Shown here in pieces: positions 1 to 11,084 of a stretch of DNA of 64,000 nt. Location of the stretch: the NCBI GenBank assembly GCA_001466705.2, contig LATX02000207.1, forward strand, positions 248,001 through 312,000, in the 5' to 3' direction. The position numbers and the translations under genes were made by a program. Source of the stretch: Moniliophthora roreri. Lineage: Eukaryota; Basidiomycota; Agaricomycetes; Agaricales; Marasmiaceae. The notes under the pieces were generated by a model that ran no database searches, was not told where the DNA came from, and was given only the letters and a program-made list of their open reading frames with translations. Position 1 is the first letter of the stretch, and each line of letters begins with the position of its first letter.

Positions 1-352
1 AGATGGCATAATTATCTCAAAAATGAAACTGATGCCACCACCTGCAGAACGAGGTTAAGTCACAGGAAAGAGTAGGGTGACTCCATAACTTCCAAGGAAG
101 AAGCTGGTATACAGTCTCCAGAACTTGAGAAGATAGAATATTAGGCACGGTTCGTTATCAAAGCTTGTATCATACCTCAAACTTGGAAAACACGAAACGT
201 TGGACATAGATCAATTTGTATGCAGAGACGAGATTCAAGAGGGAAGTCCCTGTTATGCCGATGAGTGATAGGGTCAGGAAACGAGTGACCGGTGGTATAT
301 TGCGCAATTTAGAAAGAACTGACTCCATGGTGGATGAAGGTCAACAGAGAAG
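1..352. other. Left edge, no gene recognised
   Basis: I see no convincing coding exon, RNA gene or repeat here. Only short open frames without recognisable motifs occur. The homology shared with the block at 7182 begins just to the right, so this is the unique flank of the duplication. Confidence 0.5.
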
Positions 353-1324
353 AAGCGTATTGGCTCGAGAAATTTGGACCTTACGTGTTAGATCAACACA
401 CGTGTAATCACAGGCGCGCGCATCATTTTCAGATGGAAACCCGAGCGCGTGTCCTACGCTGAGAGCTTGCTCGTTTGACGGAAAGTACAAAGATGAAGAG
501 ATGTAGGAGCTGGTCGGATTTTTGAATTGAGTGGATATTTGAGGTGGAGAAAAGCGTGGGTCCGCACACGTGACGGCGTCTTTCTTGCATCGCTGGGACA
601 TTCGCAGAGACTTTTATGTCCCTCCGAATCCAAGTCCAAGATTCCTTCCACACGCACACCATGCTTAGTCTGCCGCCTTCCTTCTCGTATCACCAAAGGT
701 TCAATATCATCCAGCCCCCAGACTTTCTCATTCGATATTGTCGGCTACCCTTTGCCTCTCAAGCATGCTCAAAGAAGCCAAACCCGTACCCAGAACCGAC
801 ATTATCTACGCCATGTCTCATCCTTGATCAGTTCACAGATAAGTCGTACAATATGCGAATCTCATGTATATTTTGTTGAATGAATGTCCTTTTACCGTTG
901 TTATCACGTCGAGTGTACATGCCTGGCTTCCTCAAAGAAAATAACGCGCGTCTCCTTCTTTCTCACCATCACCTTGATTGCACACCGTGTATATCATGTA
1001 ATGACTTCACAGGCTCTCGAGTGTGAACGCCTTGAGGTTTTGCTGGTAGTACAGTCCCAGCGATGTCGACTCTCGAACAGGCACGTTGGTTAAACAGATC
1101 CTCACTTACTTTCCTTTGACTTTTCACTTAGAATGGTGCATCGCCGGTGTCGGCTGCACAGATACCACTACCACCTTCACGAGCTGAATATGTACAAAAA
1201 GATGAAGTGCGGTATATTCAGTACATCGAATCCCATGAAGTCTGCTTATTGGTTCCCTTCATAGTCTATAGGAAAGGCCAAAGAAAAGAAAGGACCTACG
1301 GCTCAACAATCATGGGAGAAGCTG

Positions 1325-3349
1325 ATGGCAGAAGTCGAGAAGTACGACGAGGGAACGGTGAAGAACTGGAAGGAAGATATCGATACCCTGCTAGTCTTCG
1401 TATGTCTGCTTTTCTGCTACCATGAACACTTTCCAACACTTGAACAGGCCGGTCTCTTCTCTGCTGTCGTCACCGCATTCCTCATTGAAGCATACCAATG
1501 GCTCTCAGAAGACCCCGCAGATACCACAGTCGCACTCCTCACCCATATCTCGATACAACTTAACGCCCCACAAACCATGCCCCTCGAACGCTCGAAATTC
1601 GAACCAGATGCATCCTCGATCCGTATCAATTGCTGGTGGTTCCTCAGTCTCGTTTTCAGCCTCACATCTGCACTTTTTGGGCTTCTATGTAAGCAATGGC
1701 TTCGGGAGCAACAGCGAGACCCGCCTACTCGAAGTCCGGCAGAGGCGTTGGCGTTACGCCAGATTCGTCGAGATGGCTTTGAAAAATGGGGTGTGTCACC
1801 GTTCTTATCGGTGTTGCCCATTCTCCTCGAGGTCGCGTTGCTATTCTTTTTCGTTGGAATCTTGGATTTGCTGTGGGCCAGGCATCCTATCCCATTCGCA
1901 TTCTGCCTCGTTTCAGTCACGCTCAGTGCGGGGCTGTACTTTGTCACGACATTCCTCCCAGTATTGGCCCTCTTCCTCCGTCTCCGGAGGTCCACCGTAT
2001 CTGATGAACTAGGCTTCTTGGAGTTCACCCCATCTTACCATTTCATATGTCCATACAAATCACCACAAGCATGGGCAATTTACCAGATCTTGTTTAAGGT
2101 GCTCCATGCACTTGACAAGATTCCCTCCATCAGATCCTATATCTACAGACTGCCTAAAACATTGAGGACTCACATATCGAACCCTGCCTCAGACTGGTCC
2201 TCGTTTGACCTTCGAGCGATCAGAAGGTCGGGCGTTTATTTGTCGGACTCTTTCACTCTCAATGTTTACGAGTTGCGCGCATTCCAATGGGCATTCATCA
2301 CGTTCCGGGACAGTCCGTCGATGCTCCCCCATCTTCAGAATGTCTTGGGAACAATCTCTCCTTCTGTGGCGATGTCAGCTGTCCTTGGGGACTGGAGGCT
2401 CACAATGTGGGGAGATATCCAGAAGTCGGATGTTGAGCGCTGGCTTTACGATCCACGTGCGGTTTGGGACTCCCTAGACTGGTACATACGTCTTGCACCG
2501 TGGCCAAATTTGAGGGATCCTACCCTTCTCCACTCGGAGGGGGTCAGGTTGCTGTATTTCCATCAGTGCTGGCAGGAATTAGCAGCTCGAGGCGATACAA
2601 GCTTCCTCATTTCCTCTATCAATTCACGCCAAGCAGAACTGCAGAGCCTCGTGAACCTTCGATTTGTCATACCGTTCACCACCCTTGCGAAATTGTGGAC
2701 ACACGACGATCCTGATGACCAAGAGCAGAGTTCGCAGTTGCTACCCTTCCTTGAAGACGCTTTCTCCACGCATCCAGGGTACAATGAGGAACGTCATGAC
2801 AGGGAACGTTTAGCGTTCATCTCTGCCTTGGCGAACCATCTCAACGATACCGATTTCACTTCGTACGTGACGACAAGTACCCGTGGGCAGGAGTTTATAC
2901 ACTTTGTTCATGATCAGATAGTTTCTCGGCGTTTGTATGAACCATTTGATTGGGATCCTCATGCACGCAGGGAACTGATGTCCACTTGGAATCGGGCGAC
3001 TCAACGGATGAAAGAAATCGGAAATCTACCTCCCGACTATTTCGCGTCTATCCCTCAAGCAGGCAATGAGAGCAGTGTTCCGCAACCTCACCACGAGATG
3101 CACGACGATGGTCAAGGTGCTCTGGGCTTGGTAGAACAAGACAAGCAGGGAAATATGGCTGGGGATGTTGGTGCCGAAGAGCTTGTTGATACTCCCCATC
3201 CGAACACTGACCCGGACCATCCTCGAGCCGATGACCGATGCGGTGAATACAAGACGACTGGCACTGGTCAAGAAGATGTTCCAGGCTTGGTAGAACGAGG
3301 CGAGCAAAGTAACACGGTTGGGGGAGTTGGCGCTGATGAGCGTGTATGA
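1325..3349 (+). CDS. DUF6535 membrane protein, copy A (start region damaged)
   Basis: This is a DUF6535-type multipass membrane protein of unknown function, a family expanded in Agaricomycetes. Exon 1 is 1325-1399. A 48-bp intron (1400-1447, gtatgt...aacag) has a length divisible by three, so the frame also reads through it. Exon 2 is 1448-3349. The diagnostic stretch around AGLFSAVVTAFLIEAYQWLS follows the intron. Three hydrophobic segments follow, near CWWFLSLVFSL, LLEVALLFFFVGILDLLW and FCLVSVTLSAGLYFVTTFL. The C-terminal tail is hydrophilic and contains two related units ending in VGAEEL and VGADER. Relative to copy B, a deletion of about 40 bp just upstream removes the original start codon and first ~22 residues; the start used here is an internal Met. 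It is either N-terminally shortened or a young pseudogene. A donor/acceptor pair after the stop (about 3343-3410) could allow another C-terminus. Confidence 0.75.
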   Translation: MAEVEKYDEGTVKNWKEDIDTLLVFVCLLFCYHEHFPTLEQAGLFSAVVTAFLIEAYQWLSEDPADTTVALLTHISIQLNAPQTMPLERSKFEPDASSIRINCWWFLSLVFSLTSALFGLLCKQWLREQQRDPPTRSPAEALALRQIRRDGFEKWGVSPFLSVLPILLEVALLFFFVGILDLLWARHPIPFAFCLVSVTLSAGLYFVTTFLPVLALFLRLRRSTVSDELGFLEFTPSYHFICPYKSPQAWAIYQILFKVLHALDKIPSIRSYIYRLPKTLRTHISNPASDWSSFDLRAIRRSGVYLSDSFTLNVYELRAFQWAFITFRDSPSMLPHLQNVLGTISPSVAMSAVLGDWRLTMWGDIQKSDVERWLYDPRAVWDSLDWYIRLAPWPNLRDPTLLHSEGVRLLYFHQCWQELAARGDTSFLISSINSRQAELQSLVNLRFVIPFTTLAKLWTHDDPDDQEQSSQLLPFLEDAFSTHPGYNEERHDRERLAFISALANHLNDTDFTSYVTTSTRGQEFIHFVHDQIVSRRLYEPFDWDPHARRELMSTWNRATQRMKEIGNLPPDYFASIPQAGNESSVPQPHHEMHDDGQGALGLVEQDKQGNMAGDVGAEELVDTPHPNTDPDHPRADDRCGEYKTTGTGQEDVPGLVERGEQSNTVGGVGADERV

Positions 3350-3814
3350 TGGTACAAGTAAGCCGCTCTCTATTTATGTCTTCTACTTTGTGCTTGCTGT
3401 ATCCGAGCAGGACAAGGGCACTCCAAGACTTCGAGAAAGTGCGCAAGAAAGCTTTTCGTTACTCCAGAAGCACATCCCAGCCTCGAGTGCTCATGATCAT
3501 TGGGTTACAATCAAAGTGACTCGACGTGCCTATAGAAAAAGATACCCCAGCTTGTATACAATTTAGCTTGAAGCATGATGCGAAGAACTTGAAAGGCAGA
3601 ATGGGATCATAGTACTGGGCTATCGAGGCATCAGCTCCACATAATTTAAGTACCTTATCTGTACAATTCGCTATCCCATTTACTAAAATTCAAAGTCTTC
3701 GAATATGGAATCTTTTGGGACTTTCCTTGAACATGTTGCCGCCGTCACCCTTAAATCAACGCCATATTGCTCAGATCGAACATTCCTGTCATCTTCAAAC
3801 CCATGAGGAGATCG

Positions 3815-4506
3815 CTGTCATCGCCCTAAATCAACGACGTATCGTCAGAAATCGAAATCGAAACCAAAGTCGAAGCCAAACTCACAATCATCGACATCTG
3901 GAACTCGACCTCAAACTCGACCTGACCCTCCAAAAATTTGATTTGTTCGGACGAAGGTGTAATATCCGACACTTCAAGGATCTGCTGCCGCTGTTCGACT
4001 TTCCGACCTCCGATGCTAGGGAATACATCTGGTTTTTTTTGCATGCAACGGCCACTAAACTGAAAACAATCAGGCGACAAGACCTGACACAGACTCGGCG
4101 GAAAGACAATTACCAAAAGTGATACTCTTCATACCCACTTCAGTTGCGACCTTTTCAAGTGCCCTCGAAACCTTAACTTCCACATCAATCTGGTGCCGTC
4201 CTGAACTGAACCTTTTCTGGCCATGTTCGCCCCATTCGAGACACTTTTTTTTGCTCAGCATCAATCCGAAGTCTTCCTCCTGCAGGCTGCGAGAACGCCC
4301 CAGAGAGCTAGTGCCATAACTGAAAAGATAGAAGTCGCAGGAACGTTGAAGTCGGAAGCGGGGCAGAGTTGATCAACATCCCTATCCATAGGTATGATGT
4401 ACTGATCAGTGACCGCTGCAGACAGAACGAACGGAGTCTTTCTCCCCCAACCTTTCTTGTAAAAATCAGTGCTCCTGCAGTTTTGTTTGAGATCCTGCAG
4501 AATCAT
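3815..4506 (-). pseudogene. Aldo-keto reductase relic, copy A
   Basis: On the minus strand, broken frames give recognisable pieces of an aryl-alcohol-dehydrogenase-type aldo-keto reductase, in the right order. First is a segment with IIPM and MALALWGVLAA. Next is RALEKVATEVGMKSITF before an apparent intron. Last is the cofactor-site region VFPSIGGRKVEQ, followed by a C-terminal helix ending EQIKFLEGQVEF. The first half of the enzyme, including the catalytic Tyr/Lys region, is missing, and frameshifts separate the pieces. The family uses NADPH to reduce aldehydes; this copy cannot. It lies tail to tail with the DUF6535 gene. Confidence 0.7.
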
Positions 4507-4779
4507 AGCATGAATGTCCCGTACAAGTCAGTGCAAACGAAAAGACTAGGGCTCGTTATCGTACCTGTACACAGCCGTCTATACGGGGTCGTATATACGG
4601 TTACGGACCTGTACCGTGGCCCAGTGAAGGGAAGAAAAGTACGGCACGGTTTACAGGTCAGTCGTAAGCTGTACAGACCGTACCGTCAGGCGGGTTTACG
4701 ACCATAATACGGTCTGGGTGAGCGCTTAACTCGGCAATGGACTCCAAATTGAGAAACATCAGTGAAATGGACACCTAAA

Positions 4780-5500
4780 TATATTGGAATAAAATGAGTG
4801 AAATACATTATAATGGCCAAAATACTTTATAATCATTATGGTGTATTTTAATGTAATATAATTGTTGTTCCTTTATTTTAATGGATTAAAATGAAGCAAA
4901 ATGGTTATAATGTATTCTGGCTATTATGATGTATTTTGGCTATTATAATGTATTTCAGCCATTATAATGCATCGGCCCCACCTGGGGGGTCAGGGACAAA
5001 AAAAAATATTATTTATTTGTTGTAACCTCCATGAGTCGAACCCTCAACCTCAAGGTGGATTAGTCAGCAACCTCAGCAGCTGCGGAGTGCTCAAGACCAC
5101 TGTACCACAGTGCCATATGCTTACCACCACACATAGTACAATATATCCCCTTACTCAAAAGACCTATCTCCACCCTCTTGCTGTTTCTATTGATCAAATC
5201 CCCAACCAAAAGCTTCCCTTCACTTTATAGAGTCCTCTTCCTGTCATCTGGAAGGCATAAAAATGCACTGTTTTGATTGCCTCTGTTACAATCTATTTTA
5301 CTACATTATAATAACCCTGTCTCATTTTATTGCATTTTAATATACTATAATAATACCATCCCATTTTATTGTATTTTAATAGATTATAATAATACCAGTC
5401 TCATTTTAATGCATTTTAATGTATTGTAATAGCATTGCTTGATTTTAATTTATTATAATGGACTAAAATCAGCAAAATACATTATAATTTATTATATTTC
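4780..5500. repeat. AT-rich minisatellite-like element
   Basis: This strongly AT-rich stretch is built from recurring words such as attataatg and attttaatgtatt. The right part (about 5310-5440) is a loose tandem array of about 42-bp units, roughly three copies. Related words occur inverted at both ends (catttataat/attataatg types), which suggests an inserted element inside the hAT. No gene is seen. Confidence 0.6.
5028..5120 (-). repeat. tRNA-like sequence with Pol III A/B box words
   Basis: The minus strand carries TGGCACTGTGGTACAGTGG (A-box-like) and, about 55 nt further, GGGTTCGACTC (B-box-like), in the order and rough spacing of a tRNA or tRNA-derived SINE head. The T stem pairs poorly and I cannot fold a full cloverleaf, so it is a relic at best. 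Confidence 0.35.
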
Positions 5501-5501
5501 G

Positions 5502-6211
5502 CAAGAGGGTGGCAGGATCAGAATTACTGGTCCGAGGAGGGGGGGGGGGGGGGTCTGAACTTTGTTAAAAATTTTTTGGACCTCACCTGAAATAGGCTTC
5601 CAGCAAGCTCTAGATCCTCCAAGGTATTGTATTATGGTGTAGAATATGCTGTTTTGAGTGTCTGGAGACTGTTCCAACACCTCAAGGCAACATGAGGTCG
5701 ATTAACAACTTGCCACGTAGGCCATCAGAGTTGGATGGCAAGTACAAGTCCATTTTCTGGCATTGTAACTTTCTGGGCTAACAGATGATGAGAACAAGCA
5801 GCAGAACAAACCAAACAAAATGATCTATCAAAATCTATCAGACCACAACTTTCCCACCCATCTATACCTTCCATATAAGGAAAAATTGGCAGAAGAAGAC
5901 GAATCCTCGTAAACTACAGCTGCTTTGTTGCTGATGTCATGGCTGGGTTGCATAGAGGGCCACTGAGAGTGATGAGAAGGGTTTGAAGCACATTTTGGCA
6001 AAGGATAGCAGGAATTCAGGTGAGAGCCATGGTCATCTCCCGCAAAAAGACTCTAACCACTGCAGGCAGCAGTGATGCTGACATTTCCCTTTTTGGAAAT
6101 GCATGGGAATAACATACCCAGTAAGGCAGGAAGGGGGGGTGGTACTACCCCCTCTCGGCCTTAAAAAATTTTTTGACCTCGTACACTAATTAAGGTCTTG
6201 CCACCCCCTTG
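5502..6211. mobile_element. Small hAT-type element nested in the 2.6-kb element
   Basis: The left end is CAAGAGGGTGGCAGGATC. The right end, reverse-complemented, is CAAGGGGGTGGCAAGACC. The flanks carry an identical 8-bp duplication ATATTTCG (5494-5501 and 6212-6219). A long G run (5540-5553) and a TTAAAAATTTTTTGGACC-like word lie inside the left end, and a mirrored one lies inside the right end. There is no coding capacity. The same subterminal word occurs in the element at 24850-25525. Confidence 0.85.
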
Positions 6212-6424
6212 ATATTTCGGTGTCCATTTTGCTGATGAAAATGCCGTCGTACGACGTTTCTTTTGGTTCTTCAGCGTCACTTTGATTCCTTCCACATCGT
6301 CCAAACCGATCACCACCTTTATTATGTGAGGGACAGACCAGTCTGCGGGACGGAAAGGGTCTGGACCTCTACTAAGGACGAGGAACGAGGGTTTGAGGCG
6401 CTGAAGAAGCAAGAGCTTTCGAGG

Positions 6425-6497
6425 AGAATATTAGAGAGGGAAAGATTAGAGAGAGAAAGATTAGAGAGAGAAAGATTAGAGAGAGAAAGATTAGAGT
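6425..6497 (+). repeat. 15-bp tandem repeat (about 4 units)
   Basis: The unit gattagagagagaaa is repeated about four times. In the open frame 6263-6505 (80 codons) it would encode repeated Leu-Glu-Arg-Glu-Arg pentapeptides, a helix- or coiled-coil-like pattern. I do not recognise the frame as a gene, and it lies in the interior of the hAT element. Confidence 0.7.
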
Positions 6498-8542
6498 TGA
6501 TTTGACTAAGGAACTAGGTAATTACAAGACTCTTAAATACTAGTACTGTGGTTAAGATATCAAATAAGTGAAACGAGTACAGAGTATGGTGAGTGTGGAT
6601 AATGCGGATAAAGGAAGTAAGAGATATGAGACTTGCATACTTCGGATGTGTGACTATGGTGAAATAGAGCCCGGATCGTGACATATTAATACCATCAGTA
6701 CCGGTCAAGGCAAGTCAGGCTCACCTTCTGGGGCCTTCATCGAAGGTGAGCCGCTGGTCTTTTCACATGCATACCAGTTCTAAAACCTTTGGTAGTAATG
6801 ACAGCCATGTTAAATAGGAAGCACTTCTACTCACCATCGCCATATACAGTTCACTACTGTCCTGTCTTTCGAGAGTCAGTGAAGTTCATTTTCCTTTGCA
6901 ATATCAATTACCGACACTTTTAAACGCTCGCGAGCGCTCAGCGTGAACTTTGCAGAGCTGCAAATGACCATAACTATTCAATTTCCCCCATCAACTTTGA
7001 ACTCCCTTGGATTAAACCGTACACGCTGACAGTACGGTTACGACCCCATACCCATACTGTTGAGGCAGTCAGAATGGGCTTGTCTGTACATCTTATGACC
7101 CGTACCTTTTACGACCGTACCCATATACGGGTACGGTAACGAGCCCTGGAAAAGACTACTCACCACTTGCTGTGAAGTTGAAAGCGTATTGGCTCAAGCA
7201 ATTTGGACCTTACGTGTTTATCAACACACGTGGATCGCAGGCGCGCGCATCATTTTCAGATGGAGACCTGAGAGTGTGTGTCCTGCGTTGAGAGCTTGCT
7301 CATTCGACGGAAAGTAAAAAGATGAAGAGATGTCAAATTTTCGAATGGAGCGAATGTTGAGTGAAGTGTGGGGTCCGCACACGTGGCGGTGCTTCTTTCC
7401 TCGCTACACTTTCGACGGTCCAATCTAGTGTTGACATCTCATAAAACCAGGTGTTTGTCGCAAACAGGCAAGTTCATCAGCTGGAACGTTGATTGACTTT
7501 CTCTAGATTTCAAGCTATCAGCACTCACCTGATAATGGTCTACACAACGTACTCAACACCGAAAACCTTTCGGAGACTTGGGTACCTTTCTCCTTCATCA
7601 TTGCTCCTCTGAAGTTTCTGTACCGAAGACTGCAAAAATGCTGGCTTGGAAGATAGATATAGTGGCTGATACTGTACATTGAAAGCGGAGAACGTGACGC
7701 GTTACGACCAGACATCTTATATCTCACCGTCATGAGCCTCAAACTGAACGTTGCGGGCACTCACAATTGGGACATCATTGGGACATTCCATACGACTTGC
7801 AGATATCTATGTCCCTCCGAATCCAGGTCCAAGATCCTCTTCACGCGCATACCCTGCTCAGCTCGCCGCCTTCCTTCTCGTATCATCAAAGGTTCAATAT
7901 CCTCCCGCCCCCCAAAGCTTTTAGCAGAAATCTGCAGATTTTCACATTCGATATTTCCAGCTCTCCTTTCCTCAAAGCACATAGAAGACAGCAAAGCTAC
8001 CCCTTGCCTCTCGAGCATGCTCGAAGCAAACAAGTCCAACACATCCCCTCAAGTCTGAGCCAAACCCAGACCTGGACCCAGAAAACCGACGCTATCTACA
8101 CCTTATCTCATTCTTGCTCAGTTCACAGTGGTAGATAAGTCGTACAATACGCGAACCTCATCTAGATATTGTTGAATGAATCCTTTTGCCGTCGTTATCA
8201 CATTGAGTGTATATATACAAATGATGCGCGTCTTCTTCCTTCTCACCATCACCTTGACTGGCAGCATACATGTCACATAATGATGGACAGGCTGTCGAGT
8301 GCAAGCGCCTTGAGGTTTCGCTGGTTGTTTAGTACCAGCAATGTCGACCCTCGAACAGGTACGTTGGTTAAACAAATCCTCGCTTACTTTCCTTTGACTT
8401 TTTACTCAGGATAGCGTATCGCCGGCGCCGGCCACACAGATACCACTACCACCTTCAGCTCAGTCTGTACGAGAAGACGAGGTGCGGTTAATTCAGTACA
8501 ATGAATTACCCCAAGTTTGCTTATTGGTTCCCTCCATAGCCT

Positions 8543-10642
8543 ATGTCGCACCCTGGAACAGCACCACAGCCAACCCATGCGACAGAAAAGACCGAAGAAA
8601 AGAAGAAACCTACGGTACAACAATCATGGGAGAAGCTGATGGCAGAAGTCGAGAAATATGACGAGGGAATGGTGAAGAACTGGAAGGAAGATATTGATAC
8701 CCTACTGGTCTTCGTACGTCTGCCTTTCTACTGCCNACAGGCCGGTCTCTTCTCTGCTGTCGTCACCGCATTCCTCATTGAAGCATACCAATGGCTCTCA
8801 GAAGACCCCGCAGATACCACAGTCGCACTCCTCACCCATATCTCGATACAACTTAACACGCCACAGACCATGCCCCTCGAACGCTCAAAATTCGAACCAG
8901 ATGCATCCTCGATCCGTATCAACTGCTGGTGGTTCCTCAGTCTCGTTTTCAGCCTCACATCTGCACTTTTTGGGCTTCTATGTAAGCAATGGCTTCGGGA
9001 GCAACAGCGAGACCCACCGACTGCAACACCAGCGGAGGCATTGGCGTTACGCCAGATGCGTCGAGATAGCTTTGAGAAGTGGGGCGTGTCACCGTTCTTG
9101 TCGGTGTTGCCCATTCTACTCGAGGTCGCGTTGCTATTCTTTTTCGTTGGGATCTTGGATCTGCTGTGGGCCAGGCATCCTATCCCATTCGCATTCTGCC
9201 TCGTTTCAGTCGCGCTCAGTGCGGGGCTGTACTTTGTCACGACATTTCTCCCAGTATTGGCACTCTTCCTCCGTCTCCGGAGGTCCACCCTATTCAACCG
9301 CCTGGGCTATTCGAGGTTCACCCCATCCTACTATTTCATATGTCCATACAAATCACCACAAGCGTGGGCAGTTTACCAGCTCTTGTTCAAGGCGCTCCAT
9401 GCACTTGACAAGATTCCCTCCATCAAATCCTATATCGACAGACTGCCTGCGACATTGAGGGCTCACATATGGAACCCTGCCTCAGACTGGTCCTCATTTG
9501 ACCTTCGGGTGATCAGAGGGTCGGGCGTTCAGTTCTTGAACTCTTTCACTCTCAACATTTACGAATTGCGCGCATTCCAATGGGCATTCATCACGTTCCG
9601 GGACAGTCCGTCGATGCTCCCCCATCTTCAGAATGTCTTGGGAACAATCTCTCCTTCTGTGGCGATGTCAGCTGTCCTTGAGGATTGGGGGCTCACAATG
9701 TGGGGAGATATCCAGAAGTCGGATGTGGAACGCTGGGTGTACGATTCATGGGCGGTTCGGAACTCCCTAGGCTGGTACATACTTGATACACCGGAGCCAA
9801 ATTTGAGGGATCCTGCTCTTCTCCACTCGGAGGGGGTCAGGTTGCTGTATTTCCATCAGTACTGGCAGGAATTAGCAACTCAAGGCTATACAAGCATCCT
9901 CATTCGCTCTATCGAGTCACACCAAGCAGAACTGCGGAGCCTTGTGAACCTTCAATTCGTCATACCGTTCACTATCCTTGCAAAACTGTGGACACACGAC
10001 GACCGTTATGTCCAAGAGCAGAGTTCGTGGATGCTACCCTTCCTCGAAGACGCTTTCTCCACGCGTCCAGGATACAATGAGGAACGTCATGGCATGGAAT
10101 GTTTAGCGTTCATCTCTGCCTTGGCGCACCATCTCAACCGTACCAATTTTACTTCGTACGTGGCGACAAGTACCTGTGGGCAGGTGTTTATACGTTTCGT
10201 TCATGATCAAATACTTTCTCGGCGTTTATACGAAACACGCGATTTGCGTTACTTTGACCGCCAGAAACTGTCGTCGAGATGGACTCGGGTGACTCAACGG
10301 ATAATAGAAATGGGAAATCTGCGTCCCGACTATTTCATGTCTATCCCTCAAGCAGACAATGAAAACCGTGTTCTGCAATCTCACCACACGATGAATGGCG
10401 ATGGTCAAGGTGTTCCGGGCTCGATAGAACGAGATGGCCAGGGCAATATGGCTGGGAATATTGGTGCCGAAGAGCTTGCAGATACTCCCCTTCCGACCAT
10501 TGACCTGGACCATCCTCGAGCCGATGGCCGATACAGCGAATACAAGACGACTGGTGCTGGTCAAGAAGATGTTCCAGGCTTGGTAGAACGAGGCGAGCAA
10601 AGTAACACGGTTGGGGGAGTTGGTGCCGATGAGCATGTATGA
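8543..10642 (+). CDS. DUF6535 membrane protein, copy B (complete start)
   Basis: This is the more complete DUF6535 paralogue. Exon 1 is 8543-8713 (57 codons, Lys/Glu-rich cytosolic start). The intron is 8714-8740 and exon 2 is 8741-10642, giving about 690 residues. The intron shows only 27 bases and contains an N at 8736. Copy A has 48 bp here, so about 20 bases are probably missing rather than the intron being real at that length. After the splice comes the DUF6535 signature (AGLFSAVVTAFLIEAYQWLS), then three hydrophobic segments, a long soluble middle, and an acidic repetitive tail. Copies A and B are highly similar, with differences concentrated in the middle and tail. The family's function is unknown; membrane location is inferred from the hydrophobic segments. 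Confidence 0.85.
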   Translation: MSHPGTAPQPTHATEKTEEKKKPTVQQSWEKLMAEVEKYDEGMVKNWKEDIDTLLVFVRLPFYCXQAGLFSAVVTAFLIEAYQWLSEDPADTTVALLTHISIQLNTPQTMPLERSKFEPDASSIRINCWWFLSLVFSLTSALFGLLCKQWLREQQRDPPTATPAEALALRQMRRDSFEKWGVSPFLSVLPILLEVALLFFFVGILDLLWARHPIPFAFCLVSVALSAGLYFVTTFLPVLALFLRLRRSTLFNRLGYSRFTPSYYFICPYKSPQAWAVYQLLFKALHALDKIPSIKSYIDRLPATLRAHIWNPASDWSSFDLRVIRGSGVQFLNSFTLNIYELRAFQWAFITFRDSPSMLPHLQNVLGTISPSVAMSAVLEDWGLTMWGDIQKSDVERWVYDSWAVRNSLGWYILDTPEPNLRDPALLHSEGVRLLYFHQYWQELATQGYTSILIRSIESHQAELRSLVNLQFVIPFTILAKLWTHDDRYVQEQSSWMLPFLEDAFSTRPGYNEERHGMECLAFISALAHHLNRTNFTSYVATSTCGQVFIRFVHDQILSRRLYETRDLRYFDRQKLSSRWTRVTQRIIEMGNLRPDYFMSIPQADNENRVLQSHHTMNGDGQGVPGSIERDGQGNMAGNIGAEELADTPLPTIDLDHPRADGRYSEYKTTGAGQEDVPGLVERGEQSNTVGGVGADEHV

Positions 10643-11084
10643 TAGTACGAGTAAGCTGCTCTCTATTTATTATGTCATCTACTTTGGGTTTACTGTATTT
10701 GAACAGGGCAAGGGTACTTCAAGACTTCGGGAAAGTGCACAGGAAAGTTTTTCGTTACTCCGGGTGCGCATCCGAGCCTCAAGTGCTCATGATCATTGTT
10801 GCTTCAATAGCATCCCTATTCTGCCCCCTCAAGTTCTTCGCGTTATGCCCCAAGCTTAACTGGACAAAAAGTTGGAGTATTTTTTTCTATAGGCACGTCA
10901 AGTCGTTTCGATTGTAACTTACACAGTTCAAGTACCTTGTCTATGCAATTCAGTATCCCATATGCCATTTACTAAAATTCAAAGCTTTCGAATACGGAAT
11001 CTTTTGGGACTTTCCTTGAACGTGTTGCCGCCGTCACCCTAAATCAACGCCATATCGCTCAGATCGAACATTCCTGTCATCTTC

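Larger units (their letters stand above)
353..4511. repeat. Duplicated block, copy A (DUF6535 + AKR relic)
   Basis: This block aligns in the same orientation with 7182-11777. Similarity starts at the shared word aagcgtattggctc and stops after gcagaatcatagcat. It covers about 1 kb of upstream sequence, the DUF6535 gene and the antisense aldo-keto reductase relic. Copies differ by many substitutions and several indels, so the duplication is not recent. Copy A is about 440 bp shorter, mostly through loss upstream of the coding region. Confidence 0.85.
4547..7148. mobile_element. Non-autonomous hAT-type transposon, 2.6 kb
   Basis: The termini are inverted repeats: the left end begins TAGGGCTCGTTATCGTACC and the right end, reverse-complemented, begins CAGGGCTCGTTACCGTACC. 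Both flanks carry the same 8-bp target duplication GAAAAGAC (4539-4546 and 7149-7156). A T/CAGGG terminus with 8-bp duplication is typical of the hAT superfamily. Subterminal gtacggt/accgtac words recur at both ends, as expected for transposase binding sites. No transposase frame is present, and much of the interior is later insertions. It lies exactly between the two DUF6535 blocks. Confidence 0.85.

Noticed and set aside
1417..2028. 203-codon minus-strand frame and similar frames opposite or offset to DUF6535 copy A; also 8728-9297 in copy B
   Set aside because: These are shadows of the conserved DUF6535 coding sequence. They are Arg/Ser-rich with no family resemblance.
5540..5553. Poly-G tract as a regulatory G-quadruplex
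   Set aside because: It is a single homopolymer near a transposon end, more likely replication slippage or an element feature.
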